Shown one piece after another: positions 10,320 to 23,569 of a stretch of 64,000 nt of DNA; position 1 is the stretch's first letter; each line of letters begins with the position of its first letter. The notes beneath the pieces were generated by a model, which was not told the origin of the DNA, did no database searches, and was given only the letters and a program-made list of their open reading frames with translations. A program made the translations under genes and the position numbers. The DNA is from Pyrrhosoma nymphula (lineage: Eukaryota > Arthropoda > Insecta > Odonata > Coenagrionidae), in NCBI GenBank assembly GCA_963573305.1, contig OY754337.1, positions 53,519,164 to 53,583,163 of the forward strand, read 5' to 3'.

Positions 10320-11290
10320 AAAATGAGCATTACGTTTAACAACTACGCATCCAAGAATAGGTCTGGGATGAAAGTTATATCATCGACAGCTGTTACTGTT
10401 TCTGAAGAGGCTCCAAATTAGCTAGAAGTACATCCCTCAACTTGCTTTGGGCAGCTGATTACACCAATAAAGAATTGCTGCAGTCATTCAGGGATGGATT
10501 CATTAAATCTGAAATGGCTAAATCTGCAGAGAATATTACCAAGACCATACCTCCTTTCATAAGCTAAAATCCTTCAAATAGGTCAACTTTATATTCAGCT
10601 TTGAGCTTTGAAGTTAAGCAAAGCAGAGAGCGAGACTGCTCTTACACAGTAACCTTCGATCAGTCACTACACATGAAATGCTGTGAAATAGATTTTTCCT
10701 TGAAATAAATAATCCAGTAAGCTCTGTGATTGTGAGGCTTGGTGGATTCCATTCATTTTTCTCTTTTCTTGGATCAATTTGATACATAGTAAAAGGAAGT
10801 GAGATTAAGGAACTCTGGGAGACAGTAAATGCTAAAAACTCAATTAACAACGTAATGATAGGTCACTTTTTTTCGCATGCTTTTCAAGCACATATTTTCA
10901 CTGCTGTTATTTGGATCCGGGTTATTATTGATTCAAATTCTACAGGTGTGAATGAAGAACTGATGACGCTTCGATCCAAAGTGTTCTTTCGTGAAATGAC
11001 TCGCAACGAAGCCACAGAAAGAAAGGAGTTACAAGAGTTTCTATCAAATTTTCAAAACAAGTTTAAGGAAGTAGAGCCTAAGAGTAGGACCGCTAAATTG
11101 TGGGTGATGTACCTTAATAAAATTCTTCTGATGTTGAATTTCATCTGAGCTGTGAAAACAGGCCATTGGATATTGGAGATACAACAACTACTGAGATGGT
11201 GCCTTTGTTCTAGGCTGCTTTTTGCTGGCCATAGGGGCCTTTGGTTCTGCATATTACTATGTGGGCCTTTTAACAATTAATACCTCTCAA
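10320..11290 (+). pseudogene. Pseudogene of a multicopy uncharacterised arthropod-type protein family
   Basis: Several frames, read in order with stops and small shifts, give conserved landmarks of a large uncharacterised protein family that I know from arthropod and cnidarian genomes, often in many copies. They are TVTFDQSLHMK (about 10640), a region resembling the RLGGFH-SFLG block, a LWETV-NAKNSINN-like stretch (about 10815-10850), GHFF-HAF-AHIF-AV (10860-10900), LMTLRSKVFF (about 10962), and SRTAKLWVMYLNKILLMLNF followed by KTGHW (11080-11165). At least eight stops and frame breaks make it non-functional. No introns are evident. Its molecular function is unknown to me. The lack of introns and multicopy nature suggest mobile-element association, but that is inference. 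Confidence 0.6.
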
Positions 11291-12330
11291 ACTTTTTGGG
11301 AGGTATTAATTATTTTGTGCAGAAATATTTTTAAAAATACACGGCAAACAAGTTATAGCCTTGAACTTTTTAGTATCGGATGGCTTATCGTCCAATTCTT
11401 TTTCAATTCTTGCATTCAATTTCCGTATACGCATAGTATATTCCTAAAATTTGAATTCATGGCTATGAAATCGTAAATGTTTGCACTACTTCAAACATAG
11501 AATTTTTATTTAGGTACATACTTGGAAACTGAAGTATGTTCTTGGAATGGGAAGTTATGCCTTATGAACTTATACTGACTTAATAGGATAAGGCAGGTTA
11601 AAAAGGTCCCAAGGGCCTATCAGCCTGTCTTATACTATGTGGGCCTCTTTCGCCCATTTATACTTCTCTAACAAAAGCGTTGTATTCAGTGCAGAATTTT
11701 CTTTTTCAATTCACCCCAACCAAGTTATACCCTTGAATTTTTTAGTATCGGCTGGCTTATAGTATTTTTGTATAATTTCTTGGTATTCAATTTCCGTATA
11801 CGCTTAGTTCATTCCTAAAATTTGAATTTATGGCAACGAAATCGTAAATTCACCGCAACCAAGTTATAGCCTTGAAATTTTTAGTGTCAGCTGACTTATA
11901 GTATTTTTTTTAATTTCTTGGTATTCAATTTCCGTATACGCTTAGTTTATTCCTAAAATTTGAATTTATGGCTACAAAATCGTAAATGTTTGTAATACTA
12001 CAAACAGAATTTTCTATTTAGGTAAGTAATTGGAAACTGCAGTATATGCTTGGAATGGGAACTTATGCCCGAGACACTTACGCCTCACATTTCATAATCA
12101 ATATAGCAAAATAACAGTGAGATTTTAGCTGGGATTATTTTTCATTCCAATCTCTCCATGAGTGGCTAATGACTGCTACATGGTAAATGCAATTTATACT
12201 TCACCCTGGCACGCTATTCAAATGTAATGCACCAATTTAATTTCTTCTTCCCGTTGAAATTCAACGAGCACCACCTTCTAATCATTGCATAACATATAAA
12301 TCGGAGCAAATAATATAGCATCTCTCTATA
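11255..12330. repeat. Unclassified dispersed repeat, copy R3, internally triplicated
   Basis: A unit with the landmarks TACTATGTGGGCC, AACAAGTTATAGCCTTGAA, TTTAGTATCGG-TGGCTTAT, CAATTTCCGTATACGC and TCCTAAAATTTGAATT-ATGGC occurs three times in tandem (starting near 11255, 11631 and 11850). The third is only partial at its 5' end. The last unit continues into GGAAACTGCAGTATATGC and GGGAACTTATGCCCGAG, which links it to R1 and R2. A small perfect hairpin lies at about 11276-11311. There are no coding motifs. Confidence 0.7.
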
Positions 12331-13029
12331 CACTCTGTGGCCAAGGAGTCCAATTTCGAAAAGTGACCTCTTGTCGCCAAACATGAAACTGGGATATAAT
12401 TTTGCTGTGGGGCATTGATTTACTTGTCACGTGGGGTGGGAAGGAAGTTTGGTCAACTTCTACCCGTTAATCATCACCCACCACCATTCTCTTTTGGTAA
12501 TTACCGTTCTCTCACGGAAAAATAAATTTGCATCTTGGCCCCTTTAAGAAAGAACAATTTTCCGAAATTTTAGTCGGCGACGCCCCTAAGATCAACATAA
12601 TTAGCTCACTCGAACAGGAAAGTGAAGTCCGAACTACTTGATGATGATAATCGGGGTGAGATAACCTGATGCTGTTATATTTTTCTTGTCTCGTCAACTA
12701 AAAAGTGAGTTTCTCTAATTAGATTGGTATTTATCTTGATATAAGCAGAGAAAAATCCGGAGCCAAACGTAACTCTCATGATCTTCAACGATGAGGAAAT
12801 CGAATGAGAACGTTATATCAACTAATTATTTAAGTATTAATTATTATGTAAAAATCTTTAAATATTCAATCTAAATAGGAGGTAAATGCCCCAGAGTATG
12901 GTTTCTCACCATTACTCTTTAAAACCGTAGGCTGAAAAATTGCAGGTACTAAAGTGAAAGGCATCTCTATGATAATAAGGGAAAATCTAGAAAACTGTAT
13001 AATTAAATGAATAACATTATTTATTTCCG
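12331..13029. other. AT-rich DNA, nothing recognised
   Basis: No repeat boundary, RNA gene or domain could be supported here. Confidence 0.4.
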
Positions 13030-13735
13030 TTTTTAGAGGTAAAAACTTGGCATAGCAATTCCGGCTGAGAAGAAAGACCTGAACAGAATGCTTAACTGTA
13101 TTGATAAAACAATTAAGAATGCAATTTGAAATTATATGTTAAGAAAACTGAGATTATAGTCCGAGGAAGATATCACGAAGACAGAATGACCATCAAACTT
13201 GCGACCGCAGAATCTTGAGCAATTTTTCTATTTGGGAAGCAGGATCATCAGCGATGTAAGCAGCAAAAAAAGATATTGTCAGCAAAATAGCTCAAGCAAA
13301 ATTGCAGTCAACCAGAAGAGGAGTCTGCGAACAGCTAGTAACACAAGCCTAGAGGTAACGAAGCACTTAATATAAGCAGCATATATTTGGTGCATGCTCG
13401 TATATGGCCGAGAAGCCTGTACAAAATAGTTGCAGAGGAAAAGAGACTGGAAGCAATGGAAGCAAAGACTTGTGGCATTATCGAATAAAGATGAAGATCA
13501 GATGGACGGAGATCATCTAAGAAATGTTTCTACGAAGAGTTGGAAAGAAAATAAGCTTAATAAAACCTCTGAGAAGAATAAGACACAAACTTATTGGACA
13601 CATTCTATGACAGAAGTGACTCTTGAAAACATTTGTCGAAGTAAAAATTAATGAAAACATTTTCTGAGGAAGACCAAAGGCAAATTTTGAAGGACGACAA
13701 AGCGAAGACGTGTAGGACTACACTGCATATTAGAG
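13030..13735 (+). pseudogene. Decayed C-terminal part of an RTE-like non-LTR ORF
   Basis: In shifting frames the stretch shows the order typical after the RT core: EQFFYLGSRI (about 13217), a block resembling AIKKHLIKA-Y-W--LVYG-EA (about 13360-13420), KRDWKQWKQRL (equivalent to the usual EE-RLEAFEM segment, 13435), and a fragment like GRPK-NFEGR (13665-13700). The endonuclease and palm motifs are absent. Multiple stops show an old, dead copy that is 5'-truncated. Confidence 0.6.
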
Positions 13736-14094
13736 GCTTCAGGTATTTTTTCATCGAGCTTTTACTTACTTAAGAGTACCTTTCTTAAATTCCCTTCTCT
13801 TAGTAAACCCTTCTTAAGCTGACGCTATTATTATTATTATGTAATATTCAACAAATCGTTTGTCTTCCTCTCTACCCAGCTTGTTTGCTCCATCAGAGGC
13901 GATTTTTTTTTCGTTGTTCCTAACCGGTTTTCTGGACACATCGGCCACGAGTCTGTACACGACTGAGGGTAGCATTCCGAATGTTATCCTCAAGTGATCC
14001 ACGGGGTACCCACGTAGGTGCAAAGGGGAATTTTTAGTAAAACTCCGAGACAATTTCATTGGGTATATTTTGCAACATAAGAGCGTCTTGAAAA
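13736..14094. other. Spacer between two retroelement relics
   Basis: It contains a short ATT-repeat tract near 13830 but no supported feature. Confidence 0.4.
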
Positions 14095-14300
14095 CAATAA
14101 TGGAAGAAAAAAGAATGAGAAGAATTGCCGAGAAAGATTAAAGGGAGACGAAGAAGACGGAGTAAATCAGACAAATTTTGAAGAACGTCAAAGTGAAGAC
14201 TTGTGTTGAACTGAAATGATTAGCTGATATGGAGAGTGGGGCGGAGACCTACATCAAATCTTATTGGATTTATGCCTAAGGACTATTATTATGATTCTTG
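14095..14300 (+). pseudogene. Second fragment of the same RTE-like C-terminal region
   Basis: The words AAATTTTGAAGAACGTCAAAG and GAAGACTTG repeat those at 13684-13712 with small changes, so this is the same C-terminal segment again. It runs on into a tail ending in ATTATTATGATT, compatible with the simple-sequence 3' end of such elements. It is too short and broken for further assignment. Confidence 0.5.
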
Positions 14301-17300
14301 GTTTAGCTGGAGTGGACTCAGAATTTATTACCTATAACAAGATTAAGATGCCATCTCACCGCTGTTTTCGTCATTGAAGTAAAATCTAAGAAAAGCGCCA
14401 AGGCACTTTCTGAATGTTCATCATTCATTAACTCGTTCTTCCGGAGATCAAATATGAAATCCAATTTCATGAAAATGCTAATCAAAGTCTTATGAGTCCC
14501 GTTTCAGAGGAAGTTTGCCGAGAGCCAGCAGTGGTCGTCTTCATATTGACTAACATCAAAGGACTGGGGGTGCAACGTAATTAAATCGCTAGCTTCTTCT
14601 CTTCTTCAAGTTCTGTGTCGTAGGAGAAAATTCATTTTTTATATCCGAGATGCCAGAAAAGAAATTGCAATCCATTACTTCACCTTTTTCAACAAAACGG
14701 AATTAATTTTTAGATCAACGAAAGTAACATATGAATATATTCTGGCCTTAATCACATCATAATTATATTGCAGGCAAGCTATTTGCTTCTAGGAAAAATA
14801 TGAAAAAGTCTCTTTATTTCTTCTTGAGAAAATTCCAAGAAAACACTGACTATACATACATTACTGCATTTTTCAGTTGAAATATGTTGAGGCGATAGAC
14901 GAAACTTACGTAAAGTACCTACCATAAAATCTGTTTTTTTTCGTGGCTGAGGAAACGAAGTTTCATTAACCAAGCAAAGAGAATTCGGTGACAACCCAAA
15001 ATAATTTACTTTTACATTATAAATTTCCTTGCCAAATTGACGGAGGCTTGCTACCCGATTTTACTTTCGCGAATCACACAGGCAAGAAATGACAAGGCTA
15101 AGAAAATAAGTCCACTCGCGTATCCACTTGGTGAAATTATTCTAAAAAAAGGATGTCCTATATTGAAAAAAGTTGACACAAACGTACTGGCCACTAAATA
15201 CTTTTTATTTAAATAGTTAATCAATACTTTAAAAAATGTATTAAAAATTTTCTTCGTAAAATTATTTAAATAAATTACAAATACTATGAAAATTATAAAA
15301 TTGAGTAAAAAAATTAATATGAAAAATAAATTGAGCAAATACTTTTCCTGCAGCAATACGCCACGGATATAATTTTAAGCTACCACACTTGGTGGTGTGT
15401 ATTCCATTGATGCAATTTCCTCAACACGACAAATTCTACTTATTATAATAAAGGGGCGACAATAGGGTGTTTGCACAATTTTTTTGTTTGAATATACAGA
15501 AGCCTCACGTCTTCCTGAGCACGTTACTACTGTTTGAGTTTAAATTGGGCTCAATTTGGGTCACTTATAGCCGTGTAAATCATAAACCGTTTTGAATGTC
15601 CGCAAAAACAACAAATTTCAACATGGCAGCCTGTGACTTCATCTTCCCTTAACTCCCGATTCCCGATATTTCTCGCCGTAGGTATATGCTACTCAAAAGC
15701 ACTAGCGAATTCTTTCATTGATCACTGCTGGTTTTAGTTAAAGTGAACCTCGCAATAATTTGACTACGATGTCAACCTACAAATAGTGTTTTGTACTTAA
15801 ATGTACTAATACAAGCTCGAAGAATGTCAACAAAGAGTTTTTCACCGTACCATAAGGCGAGAAACGACGAAATAAATGGTTTAAAGCTGCCAGGAGGGAC
15901 ATGTATTTCTCTCTAAAATCTACTCTCTATTGCTGCGAAGGCCATTTCAGGTACGTAAATAATCGTGACTTTTATAAAATTAATATTAATATGTGATTAA
16001 CTAATATCACTTGGAATATCCATACAGGAGTGCGTAATGATCAACATCCTTCAATTAACTCATGTAATCCATTAAAAACTTACGATTCTCTGAAAACATA
16101 GTTAAATTAATTCAAAGACTTGATAAAATAGAATTTTCTGGCACACATTAGAAAATCTTCGTTTTTATTTTTTCTTAGAGATATATGTGAGCCTTGAGTC
16201 AATTATATTGCTTACATAAAACTTGTAGCATGGATACAATAGGTACAGTCCAATTTATTTTGTTTCTATCCACAGATGAAGGAGGGTTTGGAAAATTATA
16301 TAAGATATATAGTGGTTAATACGGTTGTATTATTAATTAACTTATCTCTATAGGTATCTCTGGACATGATATGAACTACGTATTACTACTTGTAGGCCCT
16401 TCAATTTTATCCAGTTGAGCATGGTACGGTCATCAGCGGGAAAAATTTTTAATAAAACAAATTAAATAATTTATATATTGTTGCATGCCAATACAATTTA
16501 TTCCCATTCATCCTTGAATTCCCAAAAGCATTTAAATGATCAATGAATTCTCAGATTTTCATTTAAATATTATTAAAATTATGACAAGGGTGGTTGCAAT
16601 ATAGAAAAGCACCTGTTGCATGGACGATGCAACAAGGCATTCTGGAACTCATAACTGGGGAATATCAGTATGCTCAATCGATTTGACATGATTTGGGAAG
16701 TGAATCTAGGATCTTGGATCCTAATTTCCATAGTCATAAAAATAATCCCAATAAATGAATGCACTCTTCAATACGCGCCACCATACGCTTAAATGTATGA
16801 ATTTGGTTAATGCAAAATCCATCGATGGAAGCTAAAAAAAGAATTTATTGGCAATCCCATTGCCTGGAAATTTGATGCCATCAGTAAATAAAATCAGTTA
16901 ACTTTTCAATCGGGATGAATGGTTGAACTCGTCCAGTTCCTGGAAATACTAGCGATTAATTTGTGCCCTTCATGTTTTATTTCGTTTTATTATACCTACT
17001 CGATCCCAATACCAATATTCTACTCGAACCCCTTCAAACTCTTCAGCTGAAGATAATTTACGGTTAAACTTACTTTCCGAATTGTTTTGAAAGTTTTAAC
17101 ACAGCTGAGAAAAATGTACGAATCTAGAACGCATTTTGTCATTCACGGATTTCACATGAACCATCTAAAAATCTATTCCGACCATCAATTGCTAATTTAC
17201 ACTTGCACTACCAAATAGGCATTGACTGATCTTTTTGGCAAATGCATTGAATAAAAAGAATAATATCCTAAGTCAATAAGGCGACATAACGCAAGTTTTT

Positions 17301-19123
17301 GGGCCTCAAAAGACAACTGTGTCAACTCTTCCTAAAATAAATTGTGAAAAGAAAAAAAATACAACAACGCAGAATAGGAAACTAGCCAAGTTGTAAAGGA
17401 AAACAGCGGTAATTAAACTTTTTTCGGGGCATCATTGAAAAATATATACTCCCGAAGGGGAAATAGTCGAAATAAAGGGAAGAAAAAGAGCTATAAGACG
17501 CAATGAGGTAATTGCGGTAAACATAGTTCGAAATAAACAACGGAAAAATACGAATACATTTGCGAAGAGGGAAGAGGGAAGAATTTTGAGCGAGATATGC
17601 AGGTGTTCGGTAATCCGAATACGTTTCACAGGTAGATGCACAAGAATTATCTTTGGTCATAAATCAGAAAATCAGTAGCATGAATACAGTCTACGCGCTT
17701 TGCTATACGACTCAGGAATTGATGCCATGGAGTCATGCAAGAACGTATATATGTACACTGACATATACCTGGTAAATATAACGATATTGTACGGAGTAAT
17801 GGCAAATGCATTATATACAAAGCAAAGCCATTTTTAAGAAACGAGAAAATAGTTCAAGCATCAGAGATGAAGTACTGCAATACAAAGTGGTAAAATTCAA
17901 GCTTTGAACACGTTGTTAATAAAAAAACACACTAAGAATTACAAGACATTACATGAAGATAAATGATTTTGAGGCAGAAAGAAGCCTTTTAGATGATTAT
18001 TGAATTGGCAAAGGTGTTTTTTTGTTTTCAACTAAGGAAAATTGCGGATTTCATTTTATTTAAATAGCGGGTCATGTTTCCTCGTCATATTTCATCGTAC
18101 TTGGGGGCATGGCAAAAAGAAAAAAATAGTTTTTGCCGTAAAATGATCGCTTGTTACATTAAATTGGATGAATTATACCTTTTATATCATGGAAAACCGT
18201 ATCTACAAAAGTGTCACGTTGAGAGTTGTAAGAAACTGGAGGGTAACAAGTTCTCCAAATTTCTTCTCTTCTATCACCCATAAAAGATAAGCAGTCCGTC
18301 TGGACATGACGCAAGCGAATTGATGGCTTATAAAATACTTGGATTCGTAGAATTGTGGGATAAGATATGAAAAAATGGAAGAAGAAGATTATAAGGATAA
18401 AATGTTTACCAAATGAAGTAAAGAAAGAAAAAAACATTGGAAAAGAGAGAGAGAAATTTGAAGAAACAGAACTGATATTTTTACCATTTTCATGTGATTT
18501 CTCAAAAAAATTGGTTTAAAATCGATTTAAGAAAAAAATGTAATCTATGCGCATTTAAAATTTTAACTTTTTTTCCAAATGTCCGTGCGTTATATATAAT
18601 TTTCCCTAATGCCTTTGCTCCCAACTATAAAAGAGCTATGAAGTATTGCTCATGTAAAAGCTTAGCCTTTTATCAAACGCAAACATGCAATTAAAATCGG
18701 CACTTTCTTATTATTATTTTTTTTTAAGTTTCAAAGCTTGTTAAACAGCGTTTATCGAATCCAGAATCCATCTCAGAATCGATCTAAACTATTTTATTCA
18801 TGTATTTTACGTATCCATCTATCAATCCTGTAAGCTTTTTTATGAAAATTTATAAAATGCCTGCTTTAAAAAATATTTTTAAACAGTTTCATTTTTCCTC
18901 TCGTCCGGCGCCGCGGAATCCGCACTAGAGCATTCAAATAGAATATAATCGAAGAAAAACTGATTGCTTCAGGTCATTGCATTTAGATTGTTAATCCACC
19001 ATTTATTATTGCCGATCGCGCATTTTTATTGGTTAGGGTAGTTTGAGTGAATAATAAGTTTACTTAAAATTCAATGAATTTGGCCTCATCGTAAAAAAAA
19101 TTCACTTTCCAAGGATACCAAAG
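14301..19123. other. Long AT-rich stretch, no gene seen
   Basis: Nearly 5 kb of A/T-rich DNA without a recognised domain, tRNA-like box or terminal repeat. Open frames are short and of low complexity (for example the Ile/Phe/Asn-rich frame at 15051-15356 on the minus strand). Confidence 0.5.
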
Positions 19124-19141
19124 TATCAGGGACTTAGTGAT

Positions 19142-19583
19142 AAATTTTCTAAGCAGTTTTCCACTGTTTTTTATTAAATATAGGTTTGTGCGACTATTTT
19201 CAATGTATTACATCATTGTCAAGCACGTTATAATACTAAAAAATTACTATTTACATATTTGAAGATGGTTTTTCGGGAGTGAAAGAAGAAGGTTGGAAGT
19301 AATAGGGGACGTATTTCAATCCCATTCCCCTTTACTCCATTAAATTCCCAAAATAGTAGCTTCAGCCTTCCGTTATTACTTCTAACCTTCTTCTTTCACT
19401 TCCTAACAACCATCTTGAAATGTGTAAATAGTATTTTTTTGGTATCATAACGTTCTTGACAATGATGTAATACATTGAAACTAGTCGCACAAACCTATAT
19501 TTAATAAAAAAAGCTGAAAAACTGCTAAGAAATTTCATTACTATGAATGAGTTTCACCACATCTTCCCTGATACAACTACATT
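19142..19583 (-). mobile_element. PLE-like foldback insertion B with imperfect 18-bp TSD
   Basis: Arms of about 160-170 bp (19142-19300 and about 19373-19543) pair with several mismatches around a 70-nt centre. The right arm shows CTTGACAATGATG, a stem formed with ACATT, and TGAAAC (19455-19481); the left arm mirrors it. The flanks TATCAGGGACTTAGTGAT (19124-19141) and TATCAGAGACTTATTGAT (19584-19601) differ at 2 of 18 positions. About 40 unpaired nt follow the right arm, so the leader-first orientation is minus. Arm and TSD divergence mark it as older than insertion A. Confidence 0.65.
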
Positions 19584-19601
19584 TATCAGAGACTTATTGA
19601 T

Positions 19602-20179
19602 CTTCTTTTCAAGATAATTATCATAAAATACTTACTAGACGTTTCCATGGGATTTGTTACGGCTATACGGTCCAGAGAAAATTTATTTTTTTTAATGAGA
19701 AAGTTTGAACACATAGATCGCATTGTAAATTTAAGAGTGTATAGTTCTGTACTTTCGCCGTACGGAGCTTTCGCCGTACGGAGTGAAAACAATTAGTCAG
19801 TTAATGAATTATGTATGGGTATTTAGAATATTACTGACAAATACTGCCGTATAAAACTATACTTTAGCGCCATTAATAATATAATACTGACTTCATGCTC
19901 CTTACCGATGCTGAAATAACGAAATAAAATTCGAATTCGGTCTCTATTACGACTAGGGACACATCTTACACAAACTACCTTAAATGTCTCCCTGTGCAAT
20001 CACACCTTACGGTTCCATCTACGTTCTTTTGTATGCTCCCATAGGCTATTCGGCTAGTGAAAATTTCAAAGAGCTGCCTCCTGCAAAGCTTAATCTATAT
20101 CGGTAAGAACGCTAATCAAACGGTGAAGATGAGATGGTTTTTAAGAGATTAACCAGCTAGATGGAGTTGATGCTGAGCA
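19602..20179. other. AT-rich DNA, nothing recognised
   Basis: It includes a 12-bp tandem word (GCCGTACGGAG, near 19757-19780) but no gene or element. Confidence 0.4.
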
Positions 20180-20520
20180 TTTGTAAAAAAAAACTTTTGG
20201 TACTTAAACTAAGGTATTTATATGATTTTATATAAATTTTATAATTATGTTTTGTCTATATATAAGTGTTTTTATTACAATTTAGTTTTTTAAATTTGTT
20301 TTCTTTTATAACTTTTACATGTTTTCCGACAGAGTAATGCTGTGTATTTGTTAAAAGAAAAAACATAAATTGGTACTTAATCTAAGGTATTTATATGTTT
20401 TGATAAAAATTTCATAATTGTGTCTTGTATATTTATGTGTTTTTATTACATTTTAAATTTTAAATCTGTTTTTTCTTTGACATTTTATTAAATGATGATT
20501 TCTGACAATCAAACGGGTAT
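20180..20520. repeat. Two-copy tandem duplication of about 170 bp
   Basis: Both copies contain TGGTACTTAA-CTAAGGTATTTATATG, TTCATAATTGTG or TTTATAATTATG, GTGTTTTTATTACA and a TGTTTTCTTT-type word, starting near 20196 and 20371. The interior is over 75 percent A/T. Its origin is unknown. Confidence 0.65.
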
Positions 20521-21510
20521 CTATATACAGTATTCAAATGTTTTTAAATTTTTATGCGTTGAATTTTGTATAAATATTTGATTGAATGGATCATAAATAT
20601 TTCATTGATAAAATCTAATGGACATAACGAAACAAAATAAGGGCACCTGCTGACAAGCCATAGGCTTAGCATGACTTTATTGTTTATTTTTCAAAGGAAA
20701 AAATTGTAATTCATATTTATCGGTAATTTTTATTTTTAACTGTAAATATGAATGTAAAATGCATTTGTATGTACATTTGTAATGTAAAATGTAAATTAAT
20801 CAGCATGCAAAATCATAAGCAATAAAATATATTTTAAAAAGAGATCTGAGGGACAGGTTTTAGTCCTGGATTTTCAAACAGTAAGTCTCGTCTGCTAGGC
20901 GCCAATTTATCCTTGCGAAGAAGACTACGAGAGAGAAGTTGCTAAGACCTCCGAATGGTGGACGTCATATTTCCGGAAAACCTGGGAGCGCGCAGCTCGT
21001 TAAGCGAGGACTAATATCGGTTTTGCCCCCCTGGTCCCCCCCCCTCCTTCCCATCTCAGCTAATCTCCTCCGTAATTGCTGCTGAGTGCTAATTTTCCCA
21101 CGCATCCTTAGTGATCCGATAGCCCTCAGCTGTCACATCCGTCCCATGCTACTATGGCTGCTTCCAAATACACATCCTCCATGATCCATTACGAAGACCC
21201 TGATTTTCAAAAATCGCCACTTCTGAGGTGTACTAAGAGTTTACTGCACTGTTAACACAAGTACTAATGACAAAGATTAGTCTAATTAATGGGAACTATC
21301 GATTAATTTTCCTTTTCAATGCGTCGACACCATTTTGGATTTGTTTAATTTGTAACTAGCCGGATTCTTTTGCACACAATGAATTACGAGTATTATGAAT
21401 TAATTAAAAATACTAATTTTTATGAACCTACTAGGTACACTAACCTTTTTCTTTTATAACCACTATAACTTCATATGATACGACTTTAACCTCGCTGTGA
21501 CTTCGCGCTG
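20521..21510. other. Intergenic DNA with a small GC-rich patch
   Basis: A locally GC-rich segment at about 20890-21160 (including C runs near 21040) has no ORF or repeat signature that I recognise. The remainder is AT-rich. Confidence 0.4.
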
Positions 21511-21513
21511 ACG

Positions 21514-21694
21514 TGACTTTTGAGTTTTACTGCGACTGGAGCATTTTTTCTCAACGTTTCCCTCGTGCTGCAGCAAGCATCTTTAGGAGTGAATTTTCTT
21601 TCGATAACGCTTCGCTCCTAAATACGTTTGCTGCAGTGCAAGGGAAACGTTTAGCCAATAGTTATCTAGTCACAGCAAAACTCAAAAGCCACAT
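21514..21694. repeat. Foldback of about 180 bp
   Basis: GTGACTTTTGAGTTTTACTG at the left pairs with CAGCAAAACTCAAAAGCCAC at the right. The inner words CGTTTCCCTCGTGCTGCAGC and GCTGCAGTGCAAGGGAAACG also pair, as do TTTAGGAGTGAA and CTCCTAAA. The arms are diverged and separated by a short centre. It is possibly a MITE or a decayed PLE-like foldback; no TSD was found. Confidence 0.6.
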
Positions 21695-22029
21695 CAGCAT
21701 CTGTAACAGCTGCGAAAGCATAAACTTTTGGTGTTATTTCGTCACTACTATGTTTTCTACTCATTTCAAATACTAACTCATTCTCCACTATGTAGACTCT
21801 GACTATCAAAAACAGCAAATCTGAGGTGTTGGGGACCCTATAATTAATTTGGGAATCACATGATTGCAAGTTGTACCTAGTCATGCTAACGGGTGCAATA
21901 TAAAATGGTAGTACGTCAAAATTCACCAAAAAAATCATATTTGACTAGATATGGAAAAACGAACCAGGACCTTGCAATTGAACGTAGTTGCTTCTGCAAG
22001 TTAAACCACTAATTTTTGTTAACAGGTTT

Positions 22030-22170
22030 CATGCAAATACACTTGATCGGTAATTTAGAGACCTGGGATTGAATCCCAGTCAAGTCTGCTGCTTTCTTAT
22101 TGGCTAATTTCCGGACATCGGTGTTTGCATGATTCTAATCAGCATAATTTTTCTAAAGGTGGTCACACGT
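22030..22170 (+). mobile_element. tRNA-headed SINE relic
   Basis: A B-box-like GGATTGAATCC (22066-22076) follows a degraded tRNA-like arm and precedes CAGTCAAGTCTGCTG-TTTCTTATTGGC-AATTTCC. This resembles the tail order of the copies at 24.3, 43.2 and 45.9 kb. The A box is weak. Confidence 0.4.
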
Positions 22171-23565
22171 AGGCTCATTTATGGATTATTGCGCCTTCTT
22201 GCTCAATCTGAAATATTTCATTTAACCCATTACCTTCAAATAAGATTATAAAGAATCAGCGTAGTAGATTTCATACACAGTCTTTAAATGAAACCGTCAC
22301 AAACATGAATACTCGAAGACCTCATCTGCCATATCTGACAATCTGTCTTAGTTGTCATCACATGTCAGTTGTTCTACGAACTCTTAACCATGAATTTATA
22401 TTTATTTTAGCTAATATATCTCTGATATCCTTATTTCACACCCCTTGGGTTTTGCTTCTGGCGTGCTGTACCCATACCTATGTGTTAAGTTCGGGTTCTA
22501 GACTACAGTTGGCACAAGGCTGGGGAAAACTATTTCCATTTGATTATTTGCCTATCCTTGTTCTATAGTTCAATTGGATAATCACTGGATTATTTTTTCC
22601 CGATTAATTAAAATCATTACCATACAAACCAATCGATGAAATAGTTTTCTATTCCATGTATTGAATTCTTTTGGAAGGAAGAGGAGTATTTTTTTCTCTC
22701 AAGACAATGCTCAGTACCACAGATACCGTTGGATGTTTCTTTGAAAGGTAATGTCGTATCAATTCTCTATGGCTTTATACTAACCCTTCGCGTAGGTACA
22801 AGAAGCCGTACTAATGGTCATTGTGTTAGGTAACAGCCTTCGGAGTCACTAATTGAAGCAAATCCCGGCCAAGGATATCATTTCAAGGACTTCCGATCTT
22901 CCAAATCTCGTCAACGACATATTACAAAAAAATAGGAAAAGCATTTTACAAGCAGGATTCCGAACCGGAAGCTTGGGGAAAAAGACTGACGAAGAGACAT
23001 ATTCTGGTCTCGTAATTCACCTCCAAATATTAATATTAAATCTAATGCTGAGCGAAATACAGTGTTCTTTCATTCCGCTTGGTGAAGCAATAGCAGGGAA
23101 ATAAGTCTTATAATACTGTAAAAATATGTAATTTTAACCTTTGTACTCTCATTAATATTATGATTTATATATTGTCAACTATAATTCTGTCCTTTGGAGC
23201 TAGAGAGAATAACAACTAAATCAATACCGTATACATAAAAAAATATACTGGAAATTATCTACACATCGGATATAAACTTGGGAATTAAGAAAGAGAGACA
23301 AGGAAGGATTACAATCCTTGGAAATTGACTACTGAATAAGAATCCCCAGGATACGAAGAAAGGAGGACGTGAGGGATGAAAACTGAAGAGAATAATGAAT
23401 TTAGATGGAAATATAATTGATAAATTTGAAAAAAAAGCGTTTGGTGTGATATGACCACCTAAAAACGTATGGCGGATAACAGATGGGTAAAAAGGTTGTG
23501 GAATCGGACCCATCCACGAAATAGAAAGTGCGACAGACATCGGTAGATATAATAGATATTGTCAA
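22171..23565. other. Intergenic DNA, no gene seen
   Basis: Short frames only, none with a recognisable domain. Confidence 0.45.
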
Positions 23566-23569
23566 AGGA

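Noticed and set aside
15051..15356. Shared NIGHPF peptide between 15051-15356 and 61580-61882 minus frames
   Set aside because: The similarity is limited to about 20 bp (AGGATGTCCTATATT) and can be chance.
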